Of a stretch of 44,386 bases of DNA, positions 25,664 to 33,354 are shown one piece after another. Position numbers and translations under genes: made by a program. The stretch lies in assembly GCA_964347835.1 (NCBI GenBank), contig CAYFZR010000078.1:1-44386 (forward strand). The letters run 5' to 3'. Numbering within the stretch: the stretch's first letter is position 1; every line of letters starts with the position of its first letter. The notes beneath the pieces were generated by a model, which was not told the origin of the DNA, searched no databases, and saw only the letters and a list, made by a program, of their open reading frames with translations. The stretch is from CAYFZR01 sp964347835 [NCBI: uncultured archaeon] (lineage in GTDB: Archaea; CAYFZR01).

Positions 25664-26260
25664 ATGCCCATGCCCCAAGAAGTCTTAATTGGAGGTCTGT
25701 TGTTTGTTGTATTCTTGTCGCTTCTACTAAAAGAAAGAATAAAAAAAGAAAAATATAGCGAGGAAGGGCTTCAAAGACTTGATTTAATTGTACCAAAGGA
25801 ATCCTGGGCACACCTAACCTCTGAGGAATTTGTGAAGAGATATCCTCGACAATTGACGAGTGGTATTCTTCATCTTGCAATTTTAAATGCTGAAAAAGAG
25901 GGAAGAGAAACGGTAACGATAGATGATATAGAATTAAGCGGAAAAAGAGTAAAAAATCTTATTGCTTTGGATCTAGAACTTATACCGCATAGGTTGGAAA
26001 AAAAAGATACAGACATTGAAAGCGCTTTAAAATCCATTAAGAGCATAGAGATTCCTTATAAGGTTGCCCGTGAAATAAAGAAATTATCAGAGAAATATGG
26101 TCCAGTAACAGGAGATCTCACTTTTTTTATATTGCTCTCTACATATAATCGCAAAGATATAAAAGCAGACCTAATCGACCTTAAGAAAGCGATTGACATT
26201 GAAAAAACATTACTTAACACTGACCTCTCTCTCTTGGATGAATTAACACCTCAAAAGTAA
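25664..26260 (+). CDS. Uncharacterised protein with N-terminal membrane anchor
   Basis: A 198-residue protein I do not recognise. One hydrophobic helix (VLIGGLLFVVFLSLLL, residues 6-21) is followed by a basic stretch and about 175 soluble, mostly helical residues, so the bulk probably lies in the cytoplasm. A TATA-like TTATATAATA at 25641-25650 about 20 nt upstream and the lack of a ribosome site suggest a leaderless mRNA. It is followed on the same strand by a zinc-ribbon protein and AMMECR1. Confidence 0.6.
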   Translation: MPMPQEVLIGGLLFVVFLSLLLKERIKKEKYSEEGLQRLDLIVPKESWAHLTSEEFVKRYPRQLTSGILHLAILNAEKEGRETVTIDDIELSGKRVKNLIALDLELIPHRLEKKDTDIESALKSIKSIEIPYKVAREIKKLSEKYGPVTGDLTFFILLSTYNRKDIKADLIDLKKAIDIEKTLLNTDLSLLDELTPQK

Positions 26261-26289
26261 ATAAATATTATAGAGGATAGAATAAGGGT

Positions 26290-26676
26290 ATGAATGGGGA
26301 TTATGCGATTCCAGATGATGACCTTATCGAGCAAACAGTCATTGAAATAATGCGAAGACACAAAATAGTCGAGACTCAAAGAGAACTTGGAAAAAAAGTT
26401 AAAAAAATTATCACTGAAAAAAATCCAAAATATAGGGTAAGCGAGGGGAGAATTAAAAAAATAGCTGCATTAATTCCAGAGATTGGAATAAGAGTAGATA
26501 TGAGGAAGAGTAAAAGAAAGATTTTAAGGTGTCCTTGTTGCAAAGGAGAGTTGAAGAAGACAGAAATCCCCAATCTATTTGGTGAAACCTCTTCTTTCAA
26601 AAAATGTGAGAGGTGCGATTTTGAGATTATTAAGGAAGATAAGATCCCAAGGAAGTACTTGTTTATAATAAGGTGA
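26290..26676 (+). CDS. Helical plus zinc-ribbon protein, possibly nucleic-acid binding
   Basis: A 128-residue protein. Residues about 10-70 look like a helical DNA-binding-type region (IVETQRELGKKVKKIITEKN, then RVSEGRIKKIAALIPEIG). Residues about 80-115 carry CPCC and CERC, a four-cysteine zinc ribbon. I know similar archaeal conserved proteins of unknown function but no named family. The stop codon lies within the GGTGAT ribosome site of the AMMECR1 gene, so the two are co-transcribed. Confidence 0.6.
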   Translation: MNGDYAIPDDDLIEQTVIEIMRRHKIVETQRELGKKVKKIITEKNPKYRVSEGRIKKIAALIPEIGIRVDMRKSKRKILRCPCCKGELKKTEIPNLFGETSSFKKCERCDFEIIKEDKIPRKYLFIIR

Positions 26677-26681
26677 TTTCA

Positions 26682-27290
26682 ATGTTTTCTTTAGAAGAGG
26701 GTAAAATGCTGATTTTAATGGCTAGAGAGGCTATAGAAACTTATGTTAGAGAAAAAAAGATCTTAAAACCTGAGCATGTTCCGGATAAACTCCTAGAAAA
26801 AACAGGAGTCTTTGTTACGATAGAAACATTTCCCGAATTGTCTCTAAGGGGTTGTATTGGTTTTCCAGAACCAACTCTGCCTTTAATACAAGCACTTATT
26901 GACTCTGCAATCAACGCCTCAACAAGAGATCCCAGATTCCCACCAGTTACCGAGAGAGAGTTCGATAAGGTAGTTGTAGAGGTAAGTGTACTAACAAAAC
27001 CAGAATTACTTGAATGTCCTCCAAATGAATATGTAGATCACATAAATATTGGGGAACATGGTCTAATAGTAGAAAGAATTCCATATAGAGGACTTTTGCT
27101 GCCCCAGGTTCCTGTAGAATGGAAATGGGATGAAGAAGAGTTCTTATCCCACACATGCACAAAGGCTGGTTTACCTTTGGATGCATGGTTGGATGGAGAT
27201 ACGAAGATTTACAGGTTTAGTGCACAAATATTCACAGAAAAAAGCCCTAGAGGAGAAGTAGTAGAGAAAAGTTTGAAAGAGGGCTGTTAG
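26682..27290 (+). CDS. AMMECR1 domain protein
   Basis: A 202-residue protein of the AMMECR1 family found in archaea and eukaryotes. It shows the hallmark ETFPELSLRGCIGFPEP, SAINASTRDPRFPPVTERE, VEVSVLTKPELL and the closing LPQVPVEWKWDEEEFLSHTC. Its biochemical role is unknown; archaeal genomes often place it near radical SAM genes, which are not present here. ATG 26682 with GGTGAT 4 nt upstream is preferred over the GTG at 26673. Confidence 0.92.
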   Translation: MFSLEEGKMLILMAREAIETYVREKKILKPEHVPDKLLEKTGVFVTIETFPELSLRGCIGFPEPTLPLIQALIDSAINASTRDPRFPPVTEREFDKVVVEVSVLTKPELLECPPNEYVDHINIGEHGLIVERIPYRGLLLPQVPVEWKWDEEEFLSHTCTKAGLPLDAWLDGDTKIYRFSAQIFTEKSPRGEVVEKSLKEGC

Positions 27291-27536
27291 ATGTATCGAT
27301 ACCGATGCAGGAGTTGTGGTTATACAATTTTAGCAGGAGATGAATCAGACTACAAGTGTCCTATATGCAGGAGTATAATGATCTACTTGGAGATGGAGAA
27401 TGATAAAGGAATGAAGTATGAATGTCCTTCCTGTGAGGCAGTATTTTTTACAGACGAAAAAATAGAACCGTACAAATGCGCTAAATGCAATTTTTCATTC
27501 GTGGACTGGAAAAAAAGAAGAAAGGAAAAATTTTGA
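27291..27536 (+). CDS. Tandem zinc-ribbon protein
   Basis: An 81-residue protein made of two consecutive rubredoxin-like zinc ribbons: CRSCGY with CPIC (residues about 6-27) and CPSC with CAKC (about 45-67), ending in a basic tail. It begins directly after the AMMECR1 stop. No family name can be given; a role in RNA or protein binding, or metal handling, is possible. Confidence 0.65.
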   Translation: MYRYRCRSCGYTILAGDESDYKCPICRSIMIYLEMENDKGMKYECPSCEAVFFTDEKIEPYKCAKCNFSFVDWKKRRKEKF

Positions 27537-27546
27537 TGGGTAGAAA

Positions 27547-27693
27547 ATGAAAAAGACTACAATTGGGAGATCAATAGCGGGATTGGGAATAATCTTGTTG
27601 GTGGGTTCTTTAGGTTTATGTCCCGAGAAAACCCTTAGCACAGGAGCCTCTATATTAATTCTACTCTTGGGATTATTATTATGGAAGAGATAG
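27547..27693 (+). CDS. Small 48-residue membrane protein
   Basis: ATG 27547 encodes MKKTTIGRSIAGLGIILLVG, a short loop, then a second hydrophobic segment (GASILILLLGLLLW) ending in KR. Two membrane helices are predicted. It lies 10 nt after the zinc-ribbon gene and has GGGTAG upstream. Its 3' end overlaps the opposing small membrane protein gene by 15 nt. Confidence 0.5.
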   Translation: MKKTTIGRSIAGLGIILLVGSLGLCPEKTLSTGASILILLLGLLLWKR

Positions 27694-27939
27694 TTCTATC
27701 AAACGGAAGAAGAAATAAACAATGAATAAAAAGATTAAGCATGTATTGAACGTTGCTATCATACTCCTTCCTCTGTAAAGTGAGCTTAACCAAACAACAA
27801 AATAAAACATCCCAAAAGAAAAGATAATCTGAGTCATTCTGACTGCATAAGCGCCTAAGATTGGGTCAAGAAAGCATCTAGCCAATGTTGCGATTCCCAA
27901 AATTAAGAGAAACATGTAATTCTCTTTTCTGTGCTTCAT
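27679..27939 (-). CDS. Small 86-residue membrane protein
   Basis: Three hydrophobic helices (MFLLILGIATLARCF, MTQIIFSFGMFYFVVWLSSL, CLIFLFIVYFFFRLIEL) and a basic N-terminus. There is no recognisable family. A TATA-like AATATATG lies about 15 nt upstream of ATG 27939. It may be real because hydrophobic composition is sustained to the stop, but conservation would be needed to confirm it. Confidence 0.45.
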   Translation of the reverse strand: MKHRKENYMFLLILGIATLARCFLDPILGAYAVRMTQIIFSFGMFYFVVWLSSLYRGRSMIATFNTCLIFLFIVYFFFRLIELSLP

Positions 27940-28284
27940 ACCTTTTTCATATATTATTTCGATTCCGTTTCGTTTTTTCGGCGAGATATTTACACCTTCT
28001 CTCGAGTATAAATACCCGCGAAAGCCCGGTCCCTCAATTGATATATGTCTCCTTTTGAAGTAATATTTTTCTAATTTGAAAAAATCTCTCTTGTAAGAGT
28101 TAAAGAGAAAAATCGTTCTCTAAATTTTATTTTTAAAAAAATTACAGTTGTCGTAAATTACTTATAAGATATTGAAAATATTTTTTACTGGTCCTAAACC
28201 AAGGGGGGTATTAATTGGAGGGGGAAACTGGTTTTTAAATTTCAGGACTCTATAAAACTACTGCTTTTTTAAGGTTGGATAGAG
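27940..28284. other. 345-bp gap with a possible orphan transcription unit
   Basis: No ORF is supported. TATAAATA at 28007-28014 is followed by a short GC-rich patch (28014-28033). An AGAGAA/TTCTCT hairpin (28104-28121) with an AT/T-rich run to 28133 then resembles an intrinsic terminator. This could be a small RNA of about 100 nt, or simply promoter material for the minus-strand membrane protein. Confidence 0.25.
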
Positions 28285-28896
28285 TTGAGGTACCAAATAG
28301 GGAATAATCTTATAATTACCGACCGAAAAGAACATAATCTCGATGAAAAGATTTTGGTTATTGAGAAAAATGGTGTTTTTTCTCCAAGTCATCCTACTAC
28401 CAAACTCTGCCTTGAATTGATAGAAAGAACCTTCTCAAACATTCCAATTCATTCCATTTTAGATGTTGGCTGCGGCACTGGTATTTTAGCCTTATCAGGA
28501 CTAAAACTTGGTGCAAGTAGAGCAGTTGCAGTCGATGTCTCAAAAAAAGCAGTGTACGTCGCCAGGAAAAATGCTTACCGAAACCTCCTCGAAGATGCGA
28601 CAGAGTTTATTATCGGTTCCATAAATGCTGTTAAGGACTCTTTTGATCTAATAGTTGCTAACTTACACTTTCCAACCCTCATAAGCATGGCAATTGACTT
28701 TAAAAAACTTTTAGTTTCAGGAGGCGCTCTTATTATTTCAGGGTTCTACGAAACGGAGTTTTATCATCTCCAAAAAACTCTATCTGCCCTAGGCTTCAAA
28801 AAAGGAGAAGTCTTGTACAAGCATCAAACGTGCATTGAACTTCCTCCAGCAGGAAGTTTTACCTGGACCGGCGCTCAATTCTTTTTGAGTGATTGA
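28285..28896 (+). CDS. PrmA-like SAM-dependent methyltransferase
   Basis: A class I methyltransferase of 203 residues. Motif I is ILDVGCGTGILALSGLKLGA, post-I is AVAVDVSKKAVYVARKNAYR and motif IV is FDLIVANLHFPTL, an arrangement close to PrmA (ribosomal protein L11 methyltransferase), whose motif IV is also an Asn-centred loop. Archaea lack the usual bacterial PrmA, so the substrate is open. The start is TTG 28285 with an AAGGTTGG-like site. A strong hairpin (28943-28963) follows the gene. Confidence 0.72.
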   Translation: MRYQIGNNLIITDRKEHNLDEKILVIEKNGVFSPSHPTTKLCLELIERTFSNIPIHSILDVGCGTGILALSGLKLGASRAVAVDVSKKAVYVARKNAYRNLLEDATEFIIGSINAVKDSFDLIVANLHFPTLISMAIDFKKLLVSGGALIISGFYETEFYHLQKTLSALGFKKGEVLYKHQTCIELPPAGSFTWTGAQFFLSD

Positions 28897-28926
28897 CACC
28901 GAAAATTATTTTAGAAGTATAATATT

Positions 28927-28942
28927 AAAAAGCAGCGTGGCT
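28927..28942 (+). repeat. 16-bp direct repeat, left copy
   Basis: AAAAAGCAGCGTGGCT is identical to 29276-29291. The two copies bracket the copy B repeat element. Confidence 0.6.
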
Positions 28943-28963
28943 ATGGAACGTGGCTCGTTCCAT
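28943..28963. other. Perfect 8-bp hairpin after the PrmA-like gene
   Basis: ATGGAACG (28943-28950) pairs with CGTTCCAT (28956-28963) around a TGGCT loop, 46 nt after the stop. There is no T-run directly after it, so it may stabilise an RNA end rather than terminate. Confidence 0.4.
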
Positions 28964-29036
28964 CCGCAATTTTATCCAAAATTATTTTATTAACGGTACC
29001 GAATGAGTCGTTATCTACTCTACATTTGCTTTCTAC

Positions 29037-29257
29037 TCTAAATATTATATGGAGGATTAGAAAGGGGGTAATTACCCCCTTCTTTATAAAGGGGTGTAGA
29101 GAGGGGGTAATACACAATAATCGAAGATTATTGGCACGCCCAAAATCTTTGATTTTGGTGCGTAAGTTAGAATAAGATAATTTCGGTATAAAATGTATTA
29201 TTACTCCCTTCTAATCGAAGATTATTGGCATGCCAAAAATCTATGATTTTTGAGCAT
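29037..29257. repeat. Composite intergenic repeat, copy B (two tandem-hairpin units)
   Basis: Shares all components with 7870-8044 but in a different order. G-rich units lie at 29044-29069 and 29082-29108; the junction at about 29061-29082 is nearly palindromic (AAGGGGGTAATTACCCCCTT). H1 is CAATAATC-GAA-GATTATTG (29115-29133). H2 (29136-29163) has the same 12-bp bulged stem as copy A but a TTT loop. A tail follows, then a second H1 (29212-29224) and H2 (29230-29257) whose stem differs by paired changes. No ORF. It fills most of the 484-bp gap 28897-29380. Confidence 0.75.
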
Positions 29258-29275
29258 TTAGAAAAAAGTTTTATC

Positions 29276-29291
29276 AAAAAGCAGCGTGGCT
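29276..29291 (+). repeat. 16-bp direct repeat, right copy
   Basis: Identical to 28927-28942, with 333 bp between the two copies. Confidence 0.6.
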
Positions 29292-29380
29292 CACTGCATC
29301 TGAACTTTTAAAAAAAAGTTTAATTTATCCAAGAATATACTTTATAAAACAGTAAAAAAGGTAGAAATTAGGGAATTCAA

Positions 29381-30061
29381 ATGCGAAAATTTCGTAAAAA
29401 TACTCAAATAATCCATGCATTGGATGTTGATAATCTACAAACTGCCCTGCAAATTGCAGAAAGCATAAAAGAGTATGTTGACGTTATCAAAATTTCGCAT
29501 CCCCCCGTAATTCGTGAAGGATACGAAAATATTCGAAGATTGAAAGAAATTGGTCTTCCCATACTTTTAGATTTCAAGGTTGGCGACATTCCAGAGATGA
29601 GTAGAAGAATTATTGAGAGTTGTATCGATTACGGAGTGGATGGTTTTACCATACATGGATTTCTAGGTCGAGATGTTATTGAAGAATGTATTTTTACCGC
29701 TGAAAAAGCGGATGTAGCAGTTTTTGTCGTGGTGGAAATGTCTCATCCGGGAGCCGAGGAGTTTATACAGCCTATAGCCGACAAAATTGCTGAAATTTCG
29801 AGAGATTTGGGGGCCAGTGGAATTGTTGCTCCTGGAAACAGACCTCATCGCATTACTGAACTTCGAAAAATTGTCGGAGATGAACTACAAATAATTTCTC
29901 CTGGAATTGGTCCACAAGGAGGGAGGTTAGGGGATGCTATATTGGCGGGGGCCGATTTCGAGATTGTAGGGAGAATGATATATACCGCTAGTAATCCAAG
30001 TGAGAAGGCTCGTGAAATTGTAGAGACTCTAAAAGGTAGGTTGAAGAACGTAAAACGTTAA
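29381..30061 (+). CDS. pyrF: Orotidine 5'-phosphate decarboxylase
   Basis: The last step of UMP synthesis. The catalytic D-x-K-x-x-D array is seen as LLDFKVGDIP near residue 66. Further support comes from HALDVDNLQTAL at the start, VVVEMSHPGAEEF and the phosphate-binding ISPGIGPQGG plus EIVGRMIYTASNP. At 226 residues it has the archaeal length. An AGGGA-like ribosome site precedes the ATG. It converges with the dUTPase-like gene; both act on pyrimidines, though on opposite strands. Confidence 0.95.
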   Translation: MRKFRKNTQIIHALDVDNLQTALQIAESIKEYVDVIKISHPPVIREGYENIRRLKEIGLPILLDFKVGDIPEMSRRIIESCIDYGVDGFTIHGFLGRDVIEECIFTAEKADVAVFVVVEMSHPGAEEFIQPIADKIAEISRDLGASGIVAPGNRPHRITELRKIVGDELQIISPGIGPQGGRLGDAILAGADFEIVGRMIYTASNPSEKAREIVETLKGRLKNVKR

Positions 30062-30066
30062 AGAAC

Positions 30067-30648
30067 TTAAGGAATCAACTTACCTCCCATATATCTTCCT
30101 TTATCTCCATAGAAAAATTCTATATCCCCTAAAACAGGTTCAAAGACAATTTGTGCGATAGGAGCGCCTAGTTCTATCTCTGCATCCAAAAAAGGTTTTA
30201 GTCCAAACGTAAGCCTCCCACTCCATCCTGGATCTATGAGGGTATTGTATAAGGTTACGCCTATTCTAAATAGAGAAGAACGCATATATACAAAGGCAAC
30301 AATGAAATATTTTTTCCCTTCTACTTCTATTTTTTCTTTTGGAAGGCGAATTTTTTCTTGAGTTCTGACCAAATAATAGTTTTCTTTCTTTGTATTAACG
30401 GATGCACCTTCTTCTAAAACTAAAATTTCTTTACTATGATCTTCCTCTCGCATTCCTTCCAAAATCCATCCTTTTTTTATAAATGGAGATATTACCTCAT
30501 TTAATCTAATGGCTCCTCCATCTTCCAACTCGTAAATCTCTCCTACGCGAAGATCGATTCCAGAGGGGTTAATATTTTCTTTTTTATAGTTCTCTATAAT
30601 TCCGTATTTTGAGATTAAGCCTTCAATTTCTGTGTGAGAGAGTTTCAT
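30067..30648 (-). CDS. dCTP deaminase/dUTPase family protein, probably dUTP diphosphatase
   Basis: A trimeric dUTPase-fold protein of 193 residues. Conserved elements are NPSGIDLRVGEIYEL, YMRSSLFRIGV, NTLIDPGWSGRLTFGL and GAPIAQIVFEPV. In dCTP deaminases such as E. coli Dcd, the DPGWSG segment is followed by a catalytic Glu (LEF); here that position reads FGL, so the Glu is Gly. The Asp used in dUTP hydrolysis (LIDPGW) is kept. I therefore favour dUTP hydrolysis without deamination, as for some Thermococcus relatives. A TATA-like box near 30682-30691 gives it its own promoter. Confidence 0.8.
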   Translation of the reverse strand: MKLSHTEIEGLISKYGIIENYKKENINPSGIDLRVGEIYELEDGGAIRLNEVISPFIKKGWILEGMREEDHSKEILVLEEGASVNTKKENYYLVRTQEKIRLPKEKIEVEGKKYFIVAFVYMRSSLFRIGVTLYNTLIDPGWSGRLTFGLKPFLDAEIELGAPIAQIVFEPVLGDIEFFYGDKGRYMGGKLIP

Positions 30649-30749
30649 TTTTGCTCACATTTTTTTAATTTTCTTAGGTCATTAATATAGAATTTTAATG
30701 TCAAATTTCGATAAAATAGAATGGATCAGGAGAGAATTTGAGTAGACCC

Positions 30750-31955
30750 TTATTTTTTCTCAGTCTTTTCCTCTTTAGCCTTAGGCAGAATAATTTTCTT
30801 TAATTTACTTTCTTCCACTTTCTCTTCTTTCTTTTCCTCAGGAAACTCTAGGTCCTTTACTGTTTCTAAACTATTTCCTACGCCACAAGAATTTCCAACT
30901 CCAACAACAATTAAGTTTGATCCCTTTTCCTCTCTCATGACTATTTCCTTTATAAAGGATACAGAACTATCGATCGAATCTGCAATTTGTTTAGACATGG
31001 GTTTTATCGCTTCCTCAGGGCTCATTTTAATTATCACAGCATCAATAGGTATATTCTTCTTCGTTGCTACTTCCTCTATTTTAGCCTTCTCATGCATTCC
31101 TAATCCTCCTATGGCTACTCCTATGCCCTCTGCTACACTCCCAGATTTTTCTCCCTCAAGTTTTTGTGCAGCATCTATTGTTAAAATTCTTTCTATGTCA
31201 TAGTGGGATGTAAGAAGCTCTACTGCCTCTCCCACCTTCCCTAATCTTCCTCCAGGACCCTTTGGCTTCACGATAAGCATACTTCTCCCGTCTAAATCTC
31301 TTTTCGCGAGTATTGTATCTTCTACAATCTCTGTGGTACCCGAATCTCCGATGAGATAGGCTGCTACCAAAGGACCAATACCGTCTCCTATAGGTCTTCC
31401 CTCAATCATTGCTTTTGTCCCTTCCAACTGCCCCTTGGCTATCTTCATTATCATAGGTAAACTCATCTGTAAAACGAGGGCGAATTGCCAGTTACCTTGT
31501 TTGACCATCTCAACGTGATGTCTAATAAATTTGGCAATATTATATAGACTTACAGCGCTTTTGAGAGACATAACCAAATTTGCTTTAGATTCTGTTTCTA
31601 GAGAAGGGGCAATCTCTTCGACTAAGTATTTAAACTTGTGATCGGTCAAATTAAATAGGTGTTCGAATTTTTTCAATATTCCAACTGGGTCTAGATCTAC
31701 CGGAGGAATTATGAAGAACTCTACAAATCTAGTAACCTTATTATTTACATCTACATCTGATTTATCTTTTGTTAGGTTAATTACTAGTTCTCTAGCCTCT
31801 TCTGCCATATTTTCTAGTTTATTGGTAGATTCCTCCAATTTAGATAGTAATCTTCTTGGATAGTAGAATAACCATGCCACAAAGAACATTAAGAATAGAA
31901 TGTTTAAAATTCCCCACAGACTTATGTTTTCGCCGATGAAAGATGAAATATCCAT
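30750..31955 (-). CDS. DUF1512 membrane-anchored protein
   Basis: A 401-residue archaeal protein of the DUF1512 family. One N-terminal membrane helix (LWGILNILFLMFFVAWLFYY) is followed by a coiled coil and a large soluble domain with conserved Gly-rich segments (GRPIGDGIGPLVAAYLIGDS, KPKGPGGRLGKVGEA, GIGVAIGGLGMHEKAKIEE). The tail is Lys/Glu-rich. The function is unknown. ATG 31955 has AGGAGG upstream and shares one base with the stop of the prmC-like gene. It is the last gene of the SRP54-KsgA operon. Confidence 0.85.
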   Translation of the reverse strand: MDISSFIGENISLWGILNILFLMFFVAWLFYYPRRLLSKLEESTNKLENMAEEARELVINLTKDKSDVDVNNKVTRFVEFFIIPPVDLDPVGILKKFEHLFNLTDHKFKYLVEEIAPSLETESKANLVMSLKSAVSLYNIAKFIRHHVEMVKQGNWQFALVLQMSLPMIMKIAKGQLEGTKAMIEGRPIGDGIGPLVAAYLIGDSGTTEIVEDTILAKRDLDGRSMLIVKPKGPGGRLGKVGEAVELLTSHYDIERILTIDAAQKLEGEKSGSVAEGIGVAIGGLGMHEKAKIEEVATKKNIPIDAVIIKMSPEEAIKPMSKQIADSIDSSVSFIKEIVMREEKGSNLIVVGVGNSCGVGNSLETVKDLEFPEEKKEEKVEESKLKKIILPKAKEEKTEKK

Positions 31956-32533
31956 CAAATTCCTCCTTTAGACAATATTACTTGCAATTTTTCAAAGAAA
32001 AATCCTTTTTCATGTAATATCTCCCATTCAAACCCATTTTCTTTTAGCATATGAAATGTATCATCAAACTTATTCAATGAAGAGTGTATAAATAAAATCT
32101 TGCCACCTTTTTTTAAATATTCTGGTGTCTCCACTATGAACCTGTCAATCATTTCTCTACCTCTATATCCAGCAGTCCAAGATATGTCTTTACATATTCC
32201 AGATGGTAAATAAGGGGGATTGAATATTATGAGGTCAAATTTGCCTTTTATAGGATTAAACAAATCTCCTACTAAGAATTTGATCTTATTTTTTGCATTA
32301 AGCCTTGCACAATAAACTGCTCTTGGATTTATATCAGTCGCTATAATATTTTCAGAAAATCTTGAGGCAAATATAGATATAATTCCGCAACCAGTGCCTA
32401 TCTCTAATATTTTTGTTTTAGGGTAAATTTCTACCTTTTCTAAAGAATCTACGATCATAATAGAATCTTCCTGAGGCGCATAAACATCTTCAAATACTTC
32501 AAACGTAATTCCCTTGTACGTAAATTTTTTCAT
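31955..32533 (-). CDS. HemK/PrmC-like glutamine methyltransferase
   Basis: A class I methyltransferase of 192 residues. Motif I is LEIGTGCGIISIFA and motif IV is FNPPYLP, the NPPY signature of enzymes that methylate release-factor GGQ glutamine (archaeal/eukaryotic Mtq2 type). It lacks the N-terminal helical domain of bacterial PrmC, as archaeal versions do. Its partner in eukaryotes and archaea is a Trm112 protein, and a Trm112-like gene heads this same operon (37107-37280). ATG overlaps the ksgA stop by 4 nt. Confidence 0.88.
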   Translation of the reverse strand: MKKFTYKGITFEVFEDVYAPQEDSIMIVDSLEKVEIYPKTKILEIGTGCGIISIFASRFSENIIATDINPRAVYCARLNAKNKIKFLVGDLFNPIKGKFDLIIFNPPYLPSGICKDISWTAGYRGREMIDRFIVETPEYLKKGGKILFIHSSLNKFDDTFHMLKENGFEWEILHEKGFFFEKLQVILSKGGI

Positions 32534-33354
32534 ACAATCTGCTCCGCAAGATTATTACTCAAATTAACTATCTCTCTCGGAGTTAATTGGAACGGTCTTT
32601 TTTTCTGTAAATCATCATCTATATGACTTATAAACTCTTTTACATCGTTTTTTGAGATTCTTAATTCATGATAAGAGTCAATTAAAGCATTTTTTAGTAT
32701 TTTTCTCTTATGCTGAAATATTGCCCTCAAAAAATTGTCGAAAAATACCTTGTCTCGTATCTCAAATTTTTTTGATGGAATGAGTCTAACCAATGCTGAG
32801 TAGACCTTGGGTCTTGGAAAGAAAAATCTTGGAGGTACCGTGCGTAAATACTCTACATCTGCCCTCACTTGTACAGATACACTTAGTCTGGAGTATTTTC
32901 TGTTCCCATGCAATGTAATCATTCTTTCCGCGAATTCTCTTTGATACATCAATACCGAGAGATCGAAGTCTCTATCTAGTATAAGAAAGGTCAGCGGGGA
33001 GGATACTGAGTATGGTATGTTCGAAACGCACTTTGAAAATCTTGGAAGTTCTACGCTAAGAGCATCTCCTTCTATGAGTTCAAAATTATTAGAGGATATC
33101 TCGTTATTTAGTAAAGGAATCAATCTCTTATCTACTTCGATTGCTATTACTTTCCCTGCTCTTTGGCATAATTTCTTTGTCAAAAATCCCAGACCGGGTC
33201 CTATCTCCAAAACCAAATCTTCCTTACTTATGTTAGCATAATTTATTTGCTCTTCCATTATAGACTCGTCTATCAAAAAGTGTTGATCTAAAAAACTAGA
33301 TGGTCTTAGATCATACTCCCTTAGGAGTCTAAACAGTTCAGTCCTCATTCTCAT
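32530..33354 (-). CDS. rsmA: 16S rRNA dimethyladenosine transferase KsgA/Dim1
   Basis: Dimethylates two adjacent adenosines near the 3' end of 16S rRNA. Visible features are LDQHFLIDESIMEEQINYA, motif I LEIGPGLGFLTKKL, and motif IV NIPYSVSSPLTFLIL (the N-I/L-P-Y of this family), with a C-terminal domain containing FFFPRPKVYSALVRL and RAIFQHKRKILKNAL. The length of 274 is normal. The start overlaps the DUF655 stop by 4 nt. Confidence 0.96.
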   Translation of the reverse strand: MRMRTELFRLLREYDLRPSSFLDQHFLIDESIMEEQINYANISKEDLVLEIGPGLGFLTKKLCQRAGKVIAIEVDKRLIPLLNNEISSNNFELIEGDALSVELPRFSKCVSNIPYSVSSPLTFLILDRDFDLSVLMYQREFAERMITLHGNRKYSRLSVSVQVRADVEYLRTVPPRFFFPRPKVYSALVRLIPSKKFEIRDKVFFDNFLRAIFQHKRKILKNALIDSYHELRISKNDVKEFISHIDDDLQKKRPFQLTPREIVNLSNNLAEQIV

